A stretch of DNA of 64,000 bases from an uncultured Paracoccaceae bacterium (GTDB lineage Bacteria; Pseudomonadota; Alphaproteobacteria; Rhodobacterales; Rhodobacteraceae): NCBI GenBank assembly GCA_947502145.1, contig CANMYO010000001.1:1116001-1180000 (forward strand), in the 5' to 3' direction. Numbering within the stretch: position 1 is the stretch's first letter; each line of letters starts with the position of its first letter. The notes beneath the pieces were generated by a model. The model saw nothing but the letters and a program-made list of their open reading frames with translations, did no database searches and had not been told where the DNA came from. The position numbers and the translations under genes are program-made. Positions 20,483 to 31,137 of the stretch are shown here, piece by piece.

Positions 20483-21622
20483 ATGGCACGATTGAAGACC
20501 AACAAGCAGGTCATAACCGCAGCGGCGACGTTTTCGGTTGCCTTGGGTATTGGCTTTGTAATGCAATACGGCGATGCGGTGGCAAGCAGACTTGGCGCGG
20601 ACGCCCCAGTTGCTGGCCCGGAAAGCCGCATCGAACCCGAAGCCGTCGTAATCCCCGCAGTTGCAACCGTGGGTCTGTCAACGACGCTTGAAATGCCCAC
20701 GACCACATTACCCAAGTTCGAACAGGTCGACTACGCCGCAAATCTTGACGAGGTTGAGACCCCGGCGATGTCGGTCGAAAGCTTTGCACTTGCTGTGTCT
20801 GCCGTTATGCCTGTGGTGGCGGCTGTTGTGCCCGATGCAACCGGCGCTGCTGCTGTAACCGAGGCTTCAGCGATCGACGCAACAACGATTGAGCCCGTTA
20901 TGACGCCGCCCGCGGCCGCAACCGATACAGTGGCGACAGACGAATGTACCGCCATCCTGACCGCCACCCCCGACGAATTGGCAATGGTGAACCTATCGCT
21001 TGAAAACGCCTGCCGTCCTGCGGCTGTCGTGTCTATCCACCACGAAGGCATGATGTTTAACGCCATTACGGATGAGGACGGCAAGCTACGCGTCAGCGTT
21101 CCGGCGCTCACAGAAGAAGCATTCTTTATTGTGGCTTACGATGATGGGGAAGGCGCCGTTGCGATCACCGGTGTCCCAAGTCTGAGCGATTACGACCGCG
21201 CCGTGCTGCAATGGCAAGGCGAAGATGACTTGCAATTGCACGCGCTTGAATTTGGTGCGTCCTATGGGGATGCGGGTCATGTCTGGTCCAAGACAACCGC
21301 CGATACCGCAATGATTGCGGCAGGCAACGCCGGGTTTCTGACCCGCCTTGGCGATGCCGCGGTGACGGATGCGCTGATCGCTGAGGTCTATACCTTCCCA
21401 ACCGGCATGTCAGCGATTGACGGCAGCGTCGCGCTCAGCGTCGAGGCGGAAGTCACCAATCGCAATTGTGGCCGCCTTGTCGAAGCACAAAGCATTCAGA
21501 TCATGCCGGGCAGCGAGTCAAGAGAAACTGATTTGTCCATGACGATGCCGAGCTGTGATGCTGTTGGTGAATTTCTGGTGTTGAAAAACATGTTTGAGGA
21601 CCTGACACTCGCGTCGAAATGA
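20483..21622 (+). CDS. Membrane-anchored or exported protein of unknown function
   Basis: 379 residues. A single hydrophobic segment (about 10-27) lies near the N-terminus, so the rest is probably periplasmic. An Ala/Val/Thr/Pro-rich stretch to about residue 155 looks like a flexible spacer. The C-terminal 220 residues begin at CTAILTATP and look like a compact beta-rich domain, with four Cys in total (CTAIL, NACRP, NRNCGR, PSCDA). No family is recognised. The stop overlaps the following gene by four bases (ATGA), so the two products are probably made together. Confidence 0.65.
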   Translation: MARLKTNKQVITAAATFSVALGIGFVMQYGDAVASRLGADAPVAGPESRIEPEAVVIPAVATVGLSTTLEMPTTTLPKFEQVDYAANLDEVETPAMSVESFALAVSAVMPVVAAVVPDATGAAAVTEASAIDATTIEPVMTPPAAATDTVATDECTAILTATPDELAMVNLSLENACRPAAVVSIHHEGMMFNAITDEDGKLRVSVPALTEEAFFIVAYDDGEGAVAITGVPSLSDYDRAVLQWQGEDDLQLHALEFGASYGDAGHVWSKTTADTAMIAAGNAGFLTRLGDAAVTDALIAEVYTFPTGMSAIDGSVALSVEAEVTNRNCGRLVEAQSIQIMPGSESRETDLSMTMPSCDAVGEFLVLKNMFEDLTLASK

Positions 21623-23178
21623 CGCGCAGGATATTCAAACCATTCATCCTAAGAAGCGCGGCGATAATCGCCGCGTTTTTTCTGTGTGGCGTGGTGCAGG
21701 CGCAAGATGTGACGATCACCAGCCGGGGCGGAAACCTGAGTCTGACCGGTCGTGTCATCGGTTTCGACGGGCAGTACCTGCAAATTGAATCACCCTATGG
21801 CCCGTTAAGCCTGGTCTATTCTGGTGTGAATTGCGCGGGGGCGGCCTGTCCTGATCCTGACACCTATATCCCGACAATCCGGATGTCCGGTGCAGCCCGC
21901 ATGGGCACATTGCTTTTGCCGGCGCTGATTGACGGATTTGCGCGCAGCAAGGGTTGGACGGTCGAAACCTCAGCCGTAGACCCGGCGCGCAACCTGCTAG
22001 CCCTGAAGGCGGATCAGGAGATCGTCGGTCAGTTTGTGCTGCGACAGTCAAACTCTGACGAAGGATTTGCGGATCTGATCGCATATCAGGCGGATATCAG
22101 CCTTTCGCTGCGCGAAGTTCTCAAGCAAGAGCTGAGCTATGCCCGTGATGCTGGCATCGGATCGCTGGACGCACCGGGGCAGAGCCTGATTATCGGACTG
22201 GATGCGCTTGTTCCCATTACGTCGCCGCAGCAATCCGTGACTACGCTGTCGATTGCCCAAATTGCTGCCCTACTTATTGGCAAAACATCAGACTGGGCGG
22301 AACTTGGCGGACAGGATGCGCGGGTGTCGATCCATCTGGGGCCACGGCAGGATGGTCAGGTGCAATGGTTGCTTGACCAGTTCGGCGTGACGGATACAGC
22401 CGGTTTTGTATTTCACGACAGTGTTGAAGATCTGTCCGCTGCCGTTGCCATGGATACCGCGGCACTTGGCTTTACCAGCTATCAGCAGACCGGACTGGCG
22501 CAGCCCATGACGTTGAAAGACACCTGCGGTTTTGTCACCAGCCCCCGCCTGTCTGCATTGAAATCGCAGGACTATCCGCTGACTGCGCCACTGTTTCTCT
22601 ATTTCCCCGAATGGCGCCTGCACCCCCTTGCGCAGGACTTCTTTGGTTTTCTGCGCACACCGGCGGCGCAACTGATTGTGCGGCGTGCAGGGTTTGTGGA
22701 TCAGGGGCCCGTGCCAATTTCCCTTGATGCGCAAGGCCAACGATTTGCCAATGCGATTGCCGCTGCCGGGCCAGAAGTCTCACTGGGCGAGTTGCAGCGC
22801 ATGGTGCGGGTGCTGTCGCCCCTGACGCGGCTGTCCATCAGCTTTCGGTTTGAAGAGGGGTCAACGCGGCTGGACGCGCAGTCGCGGTCACAGCTGCTTG
22901 CCCTCGCACAGGCAATCCCGGCGGGTGCCGCGGCGGGGCAAACCTATTATTTTGTTGGGTTCAGTGACGGGCGCGGCGATGCGCTGGCCAACCGGGATCT
23001 GTCCAGCGCCCGGGCAGAGGCGGTCAAACGTGACCTTGAGGATATCCTTGGGGATGATCTGGCGGCGGCTGTCGCGCTTGAAACCGAAGCCTTTGGCGAG
23101 GCATTGCCAATGGCCTGTGACCATACGGAATGGGGGCGTCAGATGAACCGCCGGGTCGAACTTTGGGTGTCACAATAG
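21619..23178 (+). CDS. Phosphate-binding-protein-like/OmpA-domain chimera
   Basis: 519 residues. A signal peptide (AAIIAAFFLCGVVQAQ) is followed by a short beta domain (about 30-80), then a region resembling PstS-type periplasmic binding proteins (about 90-360). An OmpA C-terminal peptidoglycan-binding domain ends the chain (FRFEEGSTRLDAQSRSQL, GFSDGRGDALANRDLSSAR, and NRRVELWV near the end). OmpA-like domains bind peptidoglycan, so the binding domain may be held at the cell wall. No phosphate permease or ATPase gene lies nearby. It is coupled to the preceding exported protein. Confidence 0.8.
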   Translation: MTRRIFKPFILRSAAIIAAFFLCGVVQAQDVTITSRGGNLSLTGRVIGFDGQYLQIESPYGPLSLVYSGVNCAGAACPDPDTYIPTIRMSGAARMGTLLLPALIDGFARSKGWTVETSAVDPARNLLALKADQEIVGQFVLRQSNSDEGFADLIAYQADISLSLREVLKQELSYARDAGIGSLDAPGQSLIIGLDALVPITSPQQSVTTLSIAQIAALLIGKTSDWAELGGQDARVSIHLGPRQDGQVQWLLDQFGVTDTAGFVFHDSVEDLSAAVAMDTAALGFTSYQQTGLAQPMTLKDTCGFVTSPRLSALKSQDYPLTAPLFLYFPEWRLHPLAQDFFGFLRTPAAQLIVRRAGFVDQGPVPISLDAQGQRFANAIAAAGPEVSLGELQRMVRVLSPLTRLSISFRFEEGSTRLDAQSRSQLLALAQAIPAGAAAGQTYYFVGFSDGRGDALANRDLSSARAEAVKRDLEDILGDDLAAAVALETEAFGEALPMACDHTEWGRQMNRRVELWVSQ

Positions 23179-23922
23179 CCCCTCGGCCCGGAAGCTGAGT
23201 TCGCGACTTTTGCCGACAATCAGATGATCATGCACCTGAATATCCAGAGCAAACGCGGCGTTTGCAATCTTTGCGGTCATTTCGATATCCGACGGACTGG
23301 GTGTGGGATCACCAGAGGGGTGATTATGAACAAGGATGATCGAAGCTGCGTTCAATTCAAGGGCCCGCTTGACCACCTCTCTGGGATAGACCGGCACATG
23401 ATCAATCGTGCCTTTTGCCTGTTCCTCATCTGCGATCAGCACGTTCTTGGTGTCCAGAAAAAGGATTCGGAACTGTTCGGTGTCCCGGTGGGACATGACT
23501 GTGTGGCAGTAATCGACAATTGCATCCCAGCTTGAGATGACATGCTTTTGCATGACCCGCGATCGCGCAAGCCGATGTGCAGCAGCTTCGACGATCTTGA
23601 TTTCCAGCGCAACGGCATGGCCAACGCCCGGTGTTGCACATAGTTGCGCTGGCGAAGCGGCAAGGACGCCATTGAAGTCCCCAAACTTTTCGATCAGCGA
23701 TCGTGCAAGCGGTTTGACATCTTGTCGCGGGATCGCGCGAAACAGCACCAATTCCAGCAACTCATAATCGGGCACAGCGGCTGCACCACCCGTCAGAAAC
23801 CGGTCGCGCAAACGTTTGCGATGATCACGCAGATAGGATGGCGTCTTTCCCTTGGCGGGGGGCCTGACGATCGCCTCGTCAAAGTCGCGAAACAGGGTTG
23901 GGGCTTCTGCAAAATGGGACAT
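23170..23922 (-). CDS. radC: RadC-family JAB1/MPN domain protein
   Basis: 250 residues. The N-terminal helix-hairpin-helix-like region (LLELVLFRAIPRQDVKPLA, then ATPGVGHAVALEI) is followed by the metalloprotease-like JAMM motif HNHPSGDPTPSPSD. RadC proteins are widespread; the old DNA-repair assignment is doubtful and the biochemical role is unsettled. It ends nine bases inside the converging PBP-OmpA gene and starts 55 bases after dnaJ. Confidence 0.9.
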   Translation of the reverse strand: MSHFAEAPTLFRDFDEAIVRPPAKGKTPSYLRDHRKRLRDRFLTGGAAAVPDYELLELVLFRAIPRQDVKPLARSLIEKFGDFNGVLAASPAQLCATPGVGHAVALEIKIVEAAAHRLARSRVMQKHVISSWDAIVDYCHTVMSHRDTEQFRILFLDTKNVLIADEEQAKGTIDHVPVYPREVVKRALELNAASIILVHNHPSGDPTPSPSDIEMTAKIANAAFALDIQVHDHLIVGKSRELSFRAEGLL

Positions 23923-23977
23923 GGCCCAGTTTTGCGCGAATTCGATGAATGGAGGGTTAACGCCGCTGAGTGCTGCG

Positions 23978-25120
23978 TTATCCCTTCATACTGTCCCAAA
24001 AGCCCTTGACCGTTTTGAAGAACTTAGACCCATTTGGATTGTTTTCTTCGCTCAGCTTGTCGAATTCCTTCAGGATTTCGCGCTGCCGGGTCGTCAGATT
24101 GACGGGCGTTTCAACCGCAAGCTCGATGAACATATCACCAGTGCTGTTGCCGCGCAGGGCAGGCATGCCCTTGCCGCGCAGCCGCATCTGCCGACCAGAC
24201 TGGGACCCTTCGGGAATTTTCACCCGGCTGCGGCCACCATCAATGGTTGGCACCTCAATCTCGCCGCCCAATGCAGCAGAGGCGATGCTGACAGGCACAC
24301 GACAGAACAGGTTGGTCTGCTCGCGTTCGAACAAGGCGTGGTCCTGGACCTCAATAAAGATATAGAGATCACCGGCCGGTCCGCCGCGCATCCCGGCTTC
24401 GCCTTCGCTGGCAAGCCGAATACGCGTCCCGGTTTCGACGCCAGCAGGAATATTCACGGAAAGGGACTTTTCCTTTTCAACGCGGCCCGCACCGTGACAG
24501 GTCGTGCAGGGGTCCTTGATCGTCTGGCCCATGCCGTTGCAGGTCGGGCAGGTGCGTTCGACGGTAAAGAAGCCCTGCTGCGCGCGTACCTTGCCCATGC
24601 CGTTACAGGTGGGGCAGGTCTGCGGTTCGGAACCACCTTCTGCGCCCGTGCCATTGCATGACCCGCAGCCAACTGCCGCCGGAACGGTAATCGTTTTCTG
24701 CATGCCAGAAAATGCATCTTCGAGACTGATGCGCAGATTGTAGCGCAGATCGTTGCCGCGAGTCGCACGATTGCGGGCGCCACCGCGGCCACCGCCCATC
24801 ATGTCACCAAACAGGTCGTCAAAGACGTCAGAGAATGCGCTGGCAAAGTCACCCTGACCACCGCCCGGTCTGCGCCCGCCGCCGCCCATGCCACCTTCAA
24901 AGGCGGCGTGGCCAAAGCGATCGTAGGCCGCTTTCTTCTCGGCGTCCTTCAGCACCTCGTAGGCTTCGTTGGCTTCCTTGAACTGCGCTTCCGCCTCCGG
25001 ATTATCCGCATTGCGGTCCGGGTGAAGCTCTTTCGCCTTCTGGCGATAGGCTTTCTTGATATCAGCCGCGTCGGCGCCCTTTGCGACACCAAGCGTTTCA
25101 TAATAATCGCGTTTTGCCAT
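23978..25120 (-). CDS. dnaJ: Chaperone protein DnaJ
   Basis: 380 residues. The J domain holds the HPD motif (ELHPDRN). The Gly-rich linker ([12 protein letters not shown]) and four CxxCxGxG zinc repeats ([32 protein letters not shown]) follow, then the C-terminal client-binding domains. It stimulates DnaK ATPase and delivers unfolded clients. It lies 74 bases downstream of dnaK, beyond an intrinsic terminator that should lower its level relative to DnaK. Confidence 0.98.
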   Translation of the reverse strand: MAKRDYYETLGVAKGADAADIKKAYRQKAKELHPDRNADNPEAEAQFKEANEAYEVLKDAEKKAAYDRFGHAAFEGGMGGGGRRPGGGQGDFASAFSDVFDDLFGDMMGGGRGGARNRATRGNDLRYNLRISLEDAFSGMQKTITVPAAVGCGSCNGTGAEGGSEPQTCPTCNGMGKVRAQQGFFTVERTCPTCNGMGQTIKDPCTTCHGAGRVEKEKSLSVNIPAGVETGTRIRLASEGEAGMRGGPAGDLYIFIEVQDHALFEREQTNLFCRVPVSIASAALGGEIEVPTIDGGRSRVKIPEGSQSGRQMRLRGKGMPALRGNSTGDMFIELAVETPVNLTTRQREILKEFDKLSEENNPNGSKFFKTVKGFWDSMKG

Positions 25121-25144
25121 AGTCTGTATCCCCTTTGGGAATGG

Positions 25145-25175
25145 AAAAAGACCGGCCCGAACCTGGGGCCGGTCT
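25145..25175 (-). terminator. Intrinsic terminator between dnaK and dnaJ
   Basis: A perfect 10-bp stem (25149-25158 with 25166-25175), a 7-base loop and, on the minus strand, five T after the hairpin (25145-25149). It begins about 20 bases after the dnaK stop. Confidence 0.88.
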
Positions 25176-25194
25176 ATCCCTTCAGGCGACTGCC

Positions 25195-27114
<1,920 letters not shown>

Positions 27115-27223
27115 GATTCAAATCCCTTACTTTAGGCGGTTTGAGCAGCGCGAACCCATTTCGGCACCCGCGCCAGTTGATGTGATTGCCAAAGAGCGTT
27201 TTACCCCCTCTGGCGACTTGGCG

Positions 27224-27252
27224 TATATAGGGAGCGGGTTCTGCGCCTGCAA
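27224..27252 (-). promoter_or_regulatory. Predicted heat-shock (RpoH-type) promoter of dnaK
   Basis: On the minus strand, GGTTGCAG with the -35 core at 27247-27252, a 16-base spacer and CTATATA (27224-27230). This resembles alphaproteobacterial sigma-32 promoters (CTTG or TTG-type -35, CYTATNT -10). It would give a 5' leader of about 100 bases. Confidence 0.5.
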
Positions 27253-27392
27253 CCGTTTGCGGCGGCAGTTTGGACCCTCAAAAGCTGTTTTTTCGCGTTT
27301 TTTGCAGAATCGTGGTCAACACGGCCCAAATGCCCCGCCAAGCCATGGAACAGGCGTCAACTGGCGGCCAAAACGACCCACCACAACCGGCC

Positions 27393-28214
27393 CTAGCGCG
27401 CGGCACCCCAGGAAATTGAAGCGTTCTTGCGGGTGTAGAATTCGCCCATCAATCCGATCATGATCAAAGCGAGCCCGACATAAAGCGGATAGGTCGGAGA
27501 ACTGAAGTGCGGATTGTAGTTGAGAAACACAAATCCGCGACCCTGATCAATCGTGTGGAACAGCGGATTCCAGTCAAACAGCACCAGCATCGACGCCGGG
27601 AGCGTGTTGGCCAGAAACATCTTGCCCGACGCGATCATGTTTGCGCGGGCGTAGATTGAGCTGAGCACCTGCACCAGATCCGGTGCCCAGGGTTTGATGG
27701 CCAAAAGGATCATGCCGACCCCAACGCCGGTAAACCATGCAAGTAGAAACATTGCTAACGCACCTGCGGCATTGTCGATCACCACCGGCGTAATCGCGAC
27801 GTGGTACATGAACAGCACCACGACAAGCGACAGAAACTGCAGGTAAAGCGAGGACAACGCCGCTGCGGTGATCGAGATCGCGGTATTCATCGGGGCATGC
27901 TGCATCATCGCAGATGCCGGGCCTTCTGACATCAAAACGGCCTGCATCGCTTTGGTGTGGGTCAGGTACATGAAGATACCCGACATGATATAGAGCAGGA
28001 AATCGCCGCGTACCGCAGCGCCGCGCAGTCCCAAGAGCGAGAACATCAAATAGAACGTCAGTACAAATACGACGGTCTGCAACATGTTCAGCACCAAGCC
28101 AAGAAAGGCATTGCGGTGGGTCTTGCGCACATCCCGGACGATGCTGTGATAAATCAGCTCGAGCATACCGAACACGGTCCTGCCGCGTCTGGGGGTCATC
28201 TGCGCCTGAAACAT
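27393..28214 (-). CDS. ABC-2-type polysaccharide export permease (KpsM-like)
   Basis: 273 residues with about six membrane helices and a cytoplasmic N-terminus carrying RRGRTVFGMLELIYHSIVRD, as in capsule and O-antigen export permeases. An amphipathic region follows, then ...LFDWNPLFHTIDQGRGFVF, a conserved external segment in this family. It should form the channel for a surface polysaccharide. No matching ATPase gene is adjacent, so the partner must be encoded elsewhere. It is divergent from the CysQ gene (gap 28215-28349). Confidence 0.8.
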   Translation of the reverse strand: MFQAQMTPRRGRTVFGMLELIYHSIVRDVRKTHRNAFLGLVLNMLQTVVFVLTFYLMFSLLGLRGAAVRGDFLLYIMSGIFMYLTHTKAMQAVLMSEGPASAMMQHAPMNTAISITAAALSSLYLQFLSLVVVLFMYHVAITPVVIDNAAGALAMFLLAWFTGVGVGMILLAIKPWAPDLVQVLSSIYARANMIASGKMFLANTLPASMLVLFDWNPLFHTIDQGRGFVFLNYNPHFSSPTYPLYVGLALIMIGLMGEFYTRKNASISWGAAR

Positions 28215-28349
28215 GCCGTTATCCTCTTGGGTCTATGCCCAGTCTTGCACGAATTTCTTGCCGTTCGCTTGACGTCCGATCATAAGAGCCTTCAACGCGA
28301 TTTTCAATGAATTCGCGTGACCCTGACAGGCTATAAGGCGAATTGTGAC

Positions 28350-29150
28350 ATGGATTTTGAACGGCTGGCAAATGTGATGCGCGAATTGGCGCTCGAAGCG
28401 GGCGACGTCATCATGGAAATCTACAATTCACCTGATTTCGAGGTCCGCTCAAAAAGCGATGACAGCCCGGTCACGGCAGCTGATGAGGCCGCCGATGCGG
28501 TGATCTCAGCTGGGTTGCGCGCGGCATTTCCCGACGTTGCGCTGGTGACCGAAGAACAGGCCGCCTCTCATAGCGTTGACGCAACCACGTTTCTGATCGT
28601 TGATCCCCTGGACGGAACAAAGGAATTCATCAAGCGGCGTGGCGATTTCACTGTCAACATTGCCTATGTTGTCGATGGGGTGCCGTTGCGCGGTGTCGTC
28701 TACGCACCGGCGAAGGATCGACTGTTCTATACGGATGCCAAGGGCAAAACGGTCGAGGAAACAGCCCCTTTCGCAAAGACCGAAACCGGCCAAACCAATC
28801 CGATTTCAGTCTCTGAACCAGACAATTCGGCACTTTTGGTTGTTGCTTCCAAATCGCACCGCGACGCAGCAACAGACACCTACATTGGGCAATACAAGGC
28901 CAAGGACATGAAGAGTGCGGGCTCATCGCTCAAGTTCTGCCTTGTCGCGACAGGAGAGGCCGATCTCTACCCACGCCTTGGGCGCACGATGGAATGGGAC
29001 ACCGCGGCGGGCCACGCCGTGTTGAACGGGGCCGGCGGTCATGTGGTGCGGTTTGATGATCATACGCCGCTGGTTTACGGCAAATCCGGCTATGCCAACC
29101 CGTTTTTCATCGCGTTCGCCCCAGGGGTAGATCTGGTGAAAACCTCGTGA
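28350..29150 (+). CDS. cysQ: 3'(2'),5'-bisphosphate nucleotidase CysQ-like
   Basis: 266 residues from ATG 28350; a GTG at 28317 in frame is a weaker alternative. Inositol-monophosphatase fold with the metal motif DPLDGTKEF starting at Asp85 and WDTAAGHAVLNGAGG near the C-terminus. CysQ removes the 3' phosphate from PAP, the by-product of PAPS-dependent sulfotransferases and of sulfate reduction. A sulfotransferase-like gene seven kilobases downstream in the same direction makes PAP recycling a plausible local role. It overlaps kdsB by four bases. Confidence 0.85.
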   Translation: MDFERLANVMRELALEAGDVIMEIYNSPDFEVRSKSDDSPVTAADEAADAVISAGLRAAFPDVALVTEEQAASHSVDATTFLIVDPLDGTKEFIKRRGDFTVNIAYVVDGVPLRGVVYAPAKDRLFYTDAKGKTVEETAPFAKTETGQTNPISVSEPDNSALLVVASKSHRDAATDTYIGQYKAKDMKSAGSSLKFCLVATGEADLYPRLGRTMEWDTAAGHAVLNGAGGHVVRFDDHTPLVYGKSGYANPFFIAFAPGVDLVKTS

Positions 29151-29947
29151 GCGTCCTTGTTGTCATTCCGGCGCGATATGCGTCGACCCGATATCCGGGC
29201 AAACCACTTGTCGGTTTGCGCGGCGCGACCGGGCAGACGCGCAGCCTGATCCGCCGATCATGGGACGCTGCAAAATCGGTTCAGGGTGTTGACCGTGTTG
29301 TCATTGCAACAGATGACGATCGGATTCGCGCGGCGGCGGAAGCCTTTGACGCCGAAGTGGTCATGACATCCGAGTCTTGCCGCAACGGGACGGAACGCTG
29401 CGCCCAAGCCCATGCCGCGCTGGGTGGTAGCTTTGATATTGTCGTCAATCTGCAAGGTGATGCCCCGCTGACCCCGGCGTGGTTCATCGAAGACCTTGTT
29501 GCCAGATTGCGTGACACCCCTTCTGCGGATGTTGCCACGCCGGTTCTGCGAACAGAGGGCAAGGCATTGCGCGGACTTCTGAACGACCGGGCAAACGGAC
29601 GTGTGGGCGGAACCACGGCGGTGTTTGGCGCAAATCACAACGCGCTCTATTTCAGCAAGGAAGTCATCCCCTTTACCGGTCAGGATTACGCGGATGACGC
29701 TGAAACACCGGTTTTTCACCATGTTGGTGTCTATGCATACCGTCCTGCGGCCCTTTCTGCCTACCCGGATTGGGCGCCCGGTGTGCTGGAAAACCTCGAA
29801 GGTCTTGAACAACTCCGCTTTCTTGAGCGGGCTGTTCCAATGCTATGCGTCGAAGTGGAAGCGAGGGGTCGTCAATTTTGGGAGCTCAACAATCCCGAAG
29901 ACGTCCCCCGTATCGAATCCATGCTTGCCGAAATGAACCTGCCGTAG
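29147..29947 (+). CDS. kdsB: 3-deoxy-manno-octulosonate cytidylyltransferase
   Basis: 266 residues from GTG 29147, coupled to cysQ (GTGA). The N-terminal VVIPARYASTRYPGKPL is the family signature for CTP binding, followed by RVVIATDDDRI and FHHVGVYAYRPA. The metal-site segment reads NLQGDAPLTP rather than the common QGDEPLI; the Asp ligand is kept. The enzyme makes CMP-Kdo for LPS core or for Kdo-linked capsule. Because it sits among glycan genes, it may be the capsule-type (KpsU) copy, but one copy cannot be told from the other here. Confidence 0.87.
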   Translation: MSVLVVIPARYASTRYPGKPLVGLRGATGQTRSLIRRSWDAAKSVQGVDRVVIATDDDRIRAAAEAFDAEVVMTSESCRNGTERCAQAHAALGGSFDIVVNLQGDAPLTPAWFIEDLVARLRDTPSADVATPVLRTEGKALRGLLNDRANGRVGGTTAVFGANHNALYFSKEVIPFTGQDYADDAETPVFHHVGVYAYRPAALSAYPDWAPGVLENLEGLEQLRFLERAVPMLCVEVEARGRQFWELNNPEDVPRIESMLAEMNLP

Positions 29948-30229
29948 CCACTGCCAGCGCTGACATAGAGTCACAATTCACCGCCGAATTTGGCGAATTT
30001 CATCATGCCATTTGATCGCGCTGGCGTTTGGGTCCACTGTCGGATCTGTAAACGCGCGATTTAGTCTTCTGTGGTTGAATTAGAGCCACGGGACGTGATC
30101 GTGCCCGATGTTGGTCGTTTCCGGCGCGTTAATGGTGTGACACCTGCAAAACTCCCCCTTACCGGGACTTGGTTTTCGGGCTTTTGTCAATTAGACGAGC
30201 TTCAAAAGATTTGAAATTACAGGTCAGAA
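29948..30229. other. Non-coding gap between kdsB and galU
   Basis: 282 bases without a supported gene. It holds a small GCC-GAATTT-GGC hairpin at about 29983-29995 and AT-rich stretches that could hold the galU promoter. I found no convincing -35/-10 pair or terminator. Confidence 0.4.
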
Positions 30230-31123
30230 ATGCGTACCAAAGTCACCAAAGCCATTTTTCCCGTTGCCGGTATGGGGACACGGTTTTTGCCAGCGACCAA
30301 GTCGGTGCCAAAGGAAATCATGACTTTGGTCGATCGCCCGCTGATCCAATATGCGATTGATGAGCCCCGCGCGGCCGGAATCAAAGAATTCATCTTTGTA
30401 ACGTCGCGCGGCAAATCTGCGCTTGAGGATTACTTTGACCACGCCCCGGATCTAGAAGCCTCGCTGCGTCGGTCCGGTAAGGACGAGCTTCTTGAAGTGC
30501 TCAAGAACACCAACATGGAAAGCGGCGCGATTGCGTATATCCGTCAGCACCGGGCCATGGGGCTGGGTCACGCGGTCTGGTGTGGCCGTCGGTTGATCGC
30601 AAACGAACCCTTTGCCGTGATCTTGCCGGACGATGTGATCGCCGGTGAAAAACCCTGCCTGCAGCAGATGGTGGAAGCCTACGAAGAAACCGGCGGCGCG
30701 ATGGTCGCCGCGATGGAAGTCGCGCCCGCACAGACCAAGGCCTACGGTGTGCTGGATGTCGCCAGCGAAAACGGGCGCGTCGTGAACGTTAAAGGCATGG
30801 TCGAAAAACCTGCCGAGGGCACAGCACCGTCCAATCTAGCCGTCATTGGCCGATATATCCTGACACCGAAAGTGCTTCAGAACATTTCCAAAGTCGAAAA
30901 AGGCGCCGGCGGAGAAGTCCAGCTGACCGACGCAATCGCCGAAGAAATCAATCAGGGCCGTGACGTGTTCGGTTATCGGTTCGAAGGTGAACGGTACGAT
31001 TGTGGCTCTAAGGCGGGCTATTTGCAGGCTACGGTTGCCTTTGCCCTGTCGCATCCCGATCTGAAGGACGAATTTGCAAATTACTTGCAAGAAATGGTGT
31101 CGCTTCGGAACGCTGCGCAATAG
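30230..31123 (+). CDS. galU: UTP-glucose-1-phosphate uridylyltransferase
   Basis: 297 residues. The nucleotide-binding motif starts PVAGMGTRFLPATKSVPKE, followed by VDRPLIQYAIDE and, later, MVEKPAEG. The end motif ERYDCGSKAGYLQATV is typical of bacterial GalU. It makes UDP-glucose for polysaccharides and lipid modification. The next glycosyltransferase starts 14 bases downstream, so the two are probably cotranscribed. Confidence 0.95.
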   Translation: MRTKVTKAIFPVAGMGTRFLPATKSVPKEIMTLVDRPLIQYAIDEPRAAGIKEFIFVTSRGKSALEDYFDHAPDLEASLRRSGKDELLEVLKNTNMESGAIAYIRQHRAMGLGHAVWCGRRLIANEPFAVILPDDVIAGEKPCLQQMVEAYEETGGAMVAAMEVAPAQTKAYGVLDVASENGRVVNVKGMVEKPAEGTAPSNLAVIGRYILTPKVLQNISKVEKGAGGEVQLTDAIAEEINQGRDVFGYRFEGERYDCGSKAGYLQATVAFALSHPDLKDEFANYLQEMVSLRNAAQ

Positions 31124-31137
31124 GCCAAGGGCCGGGC

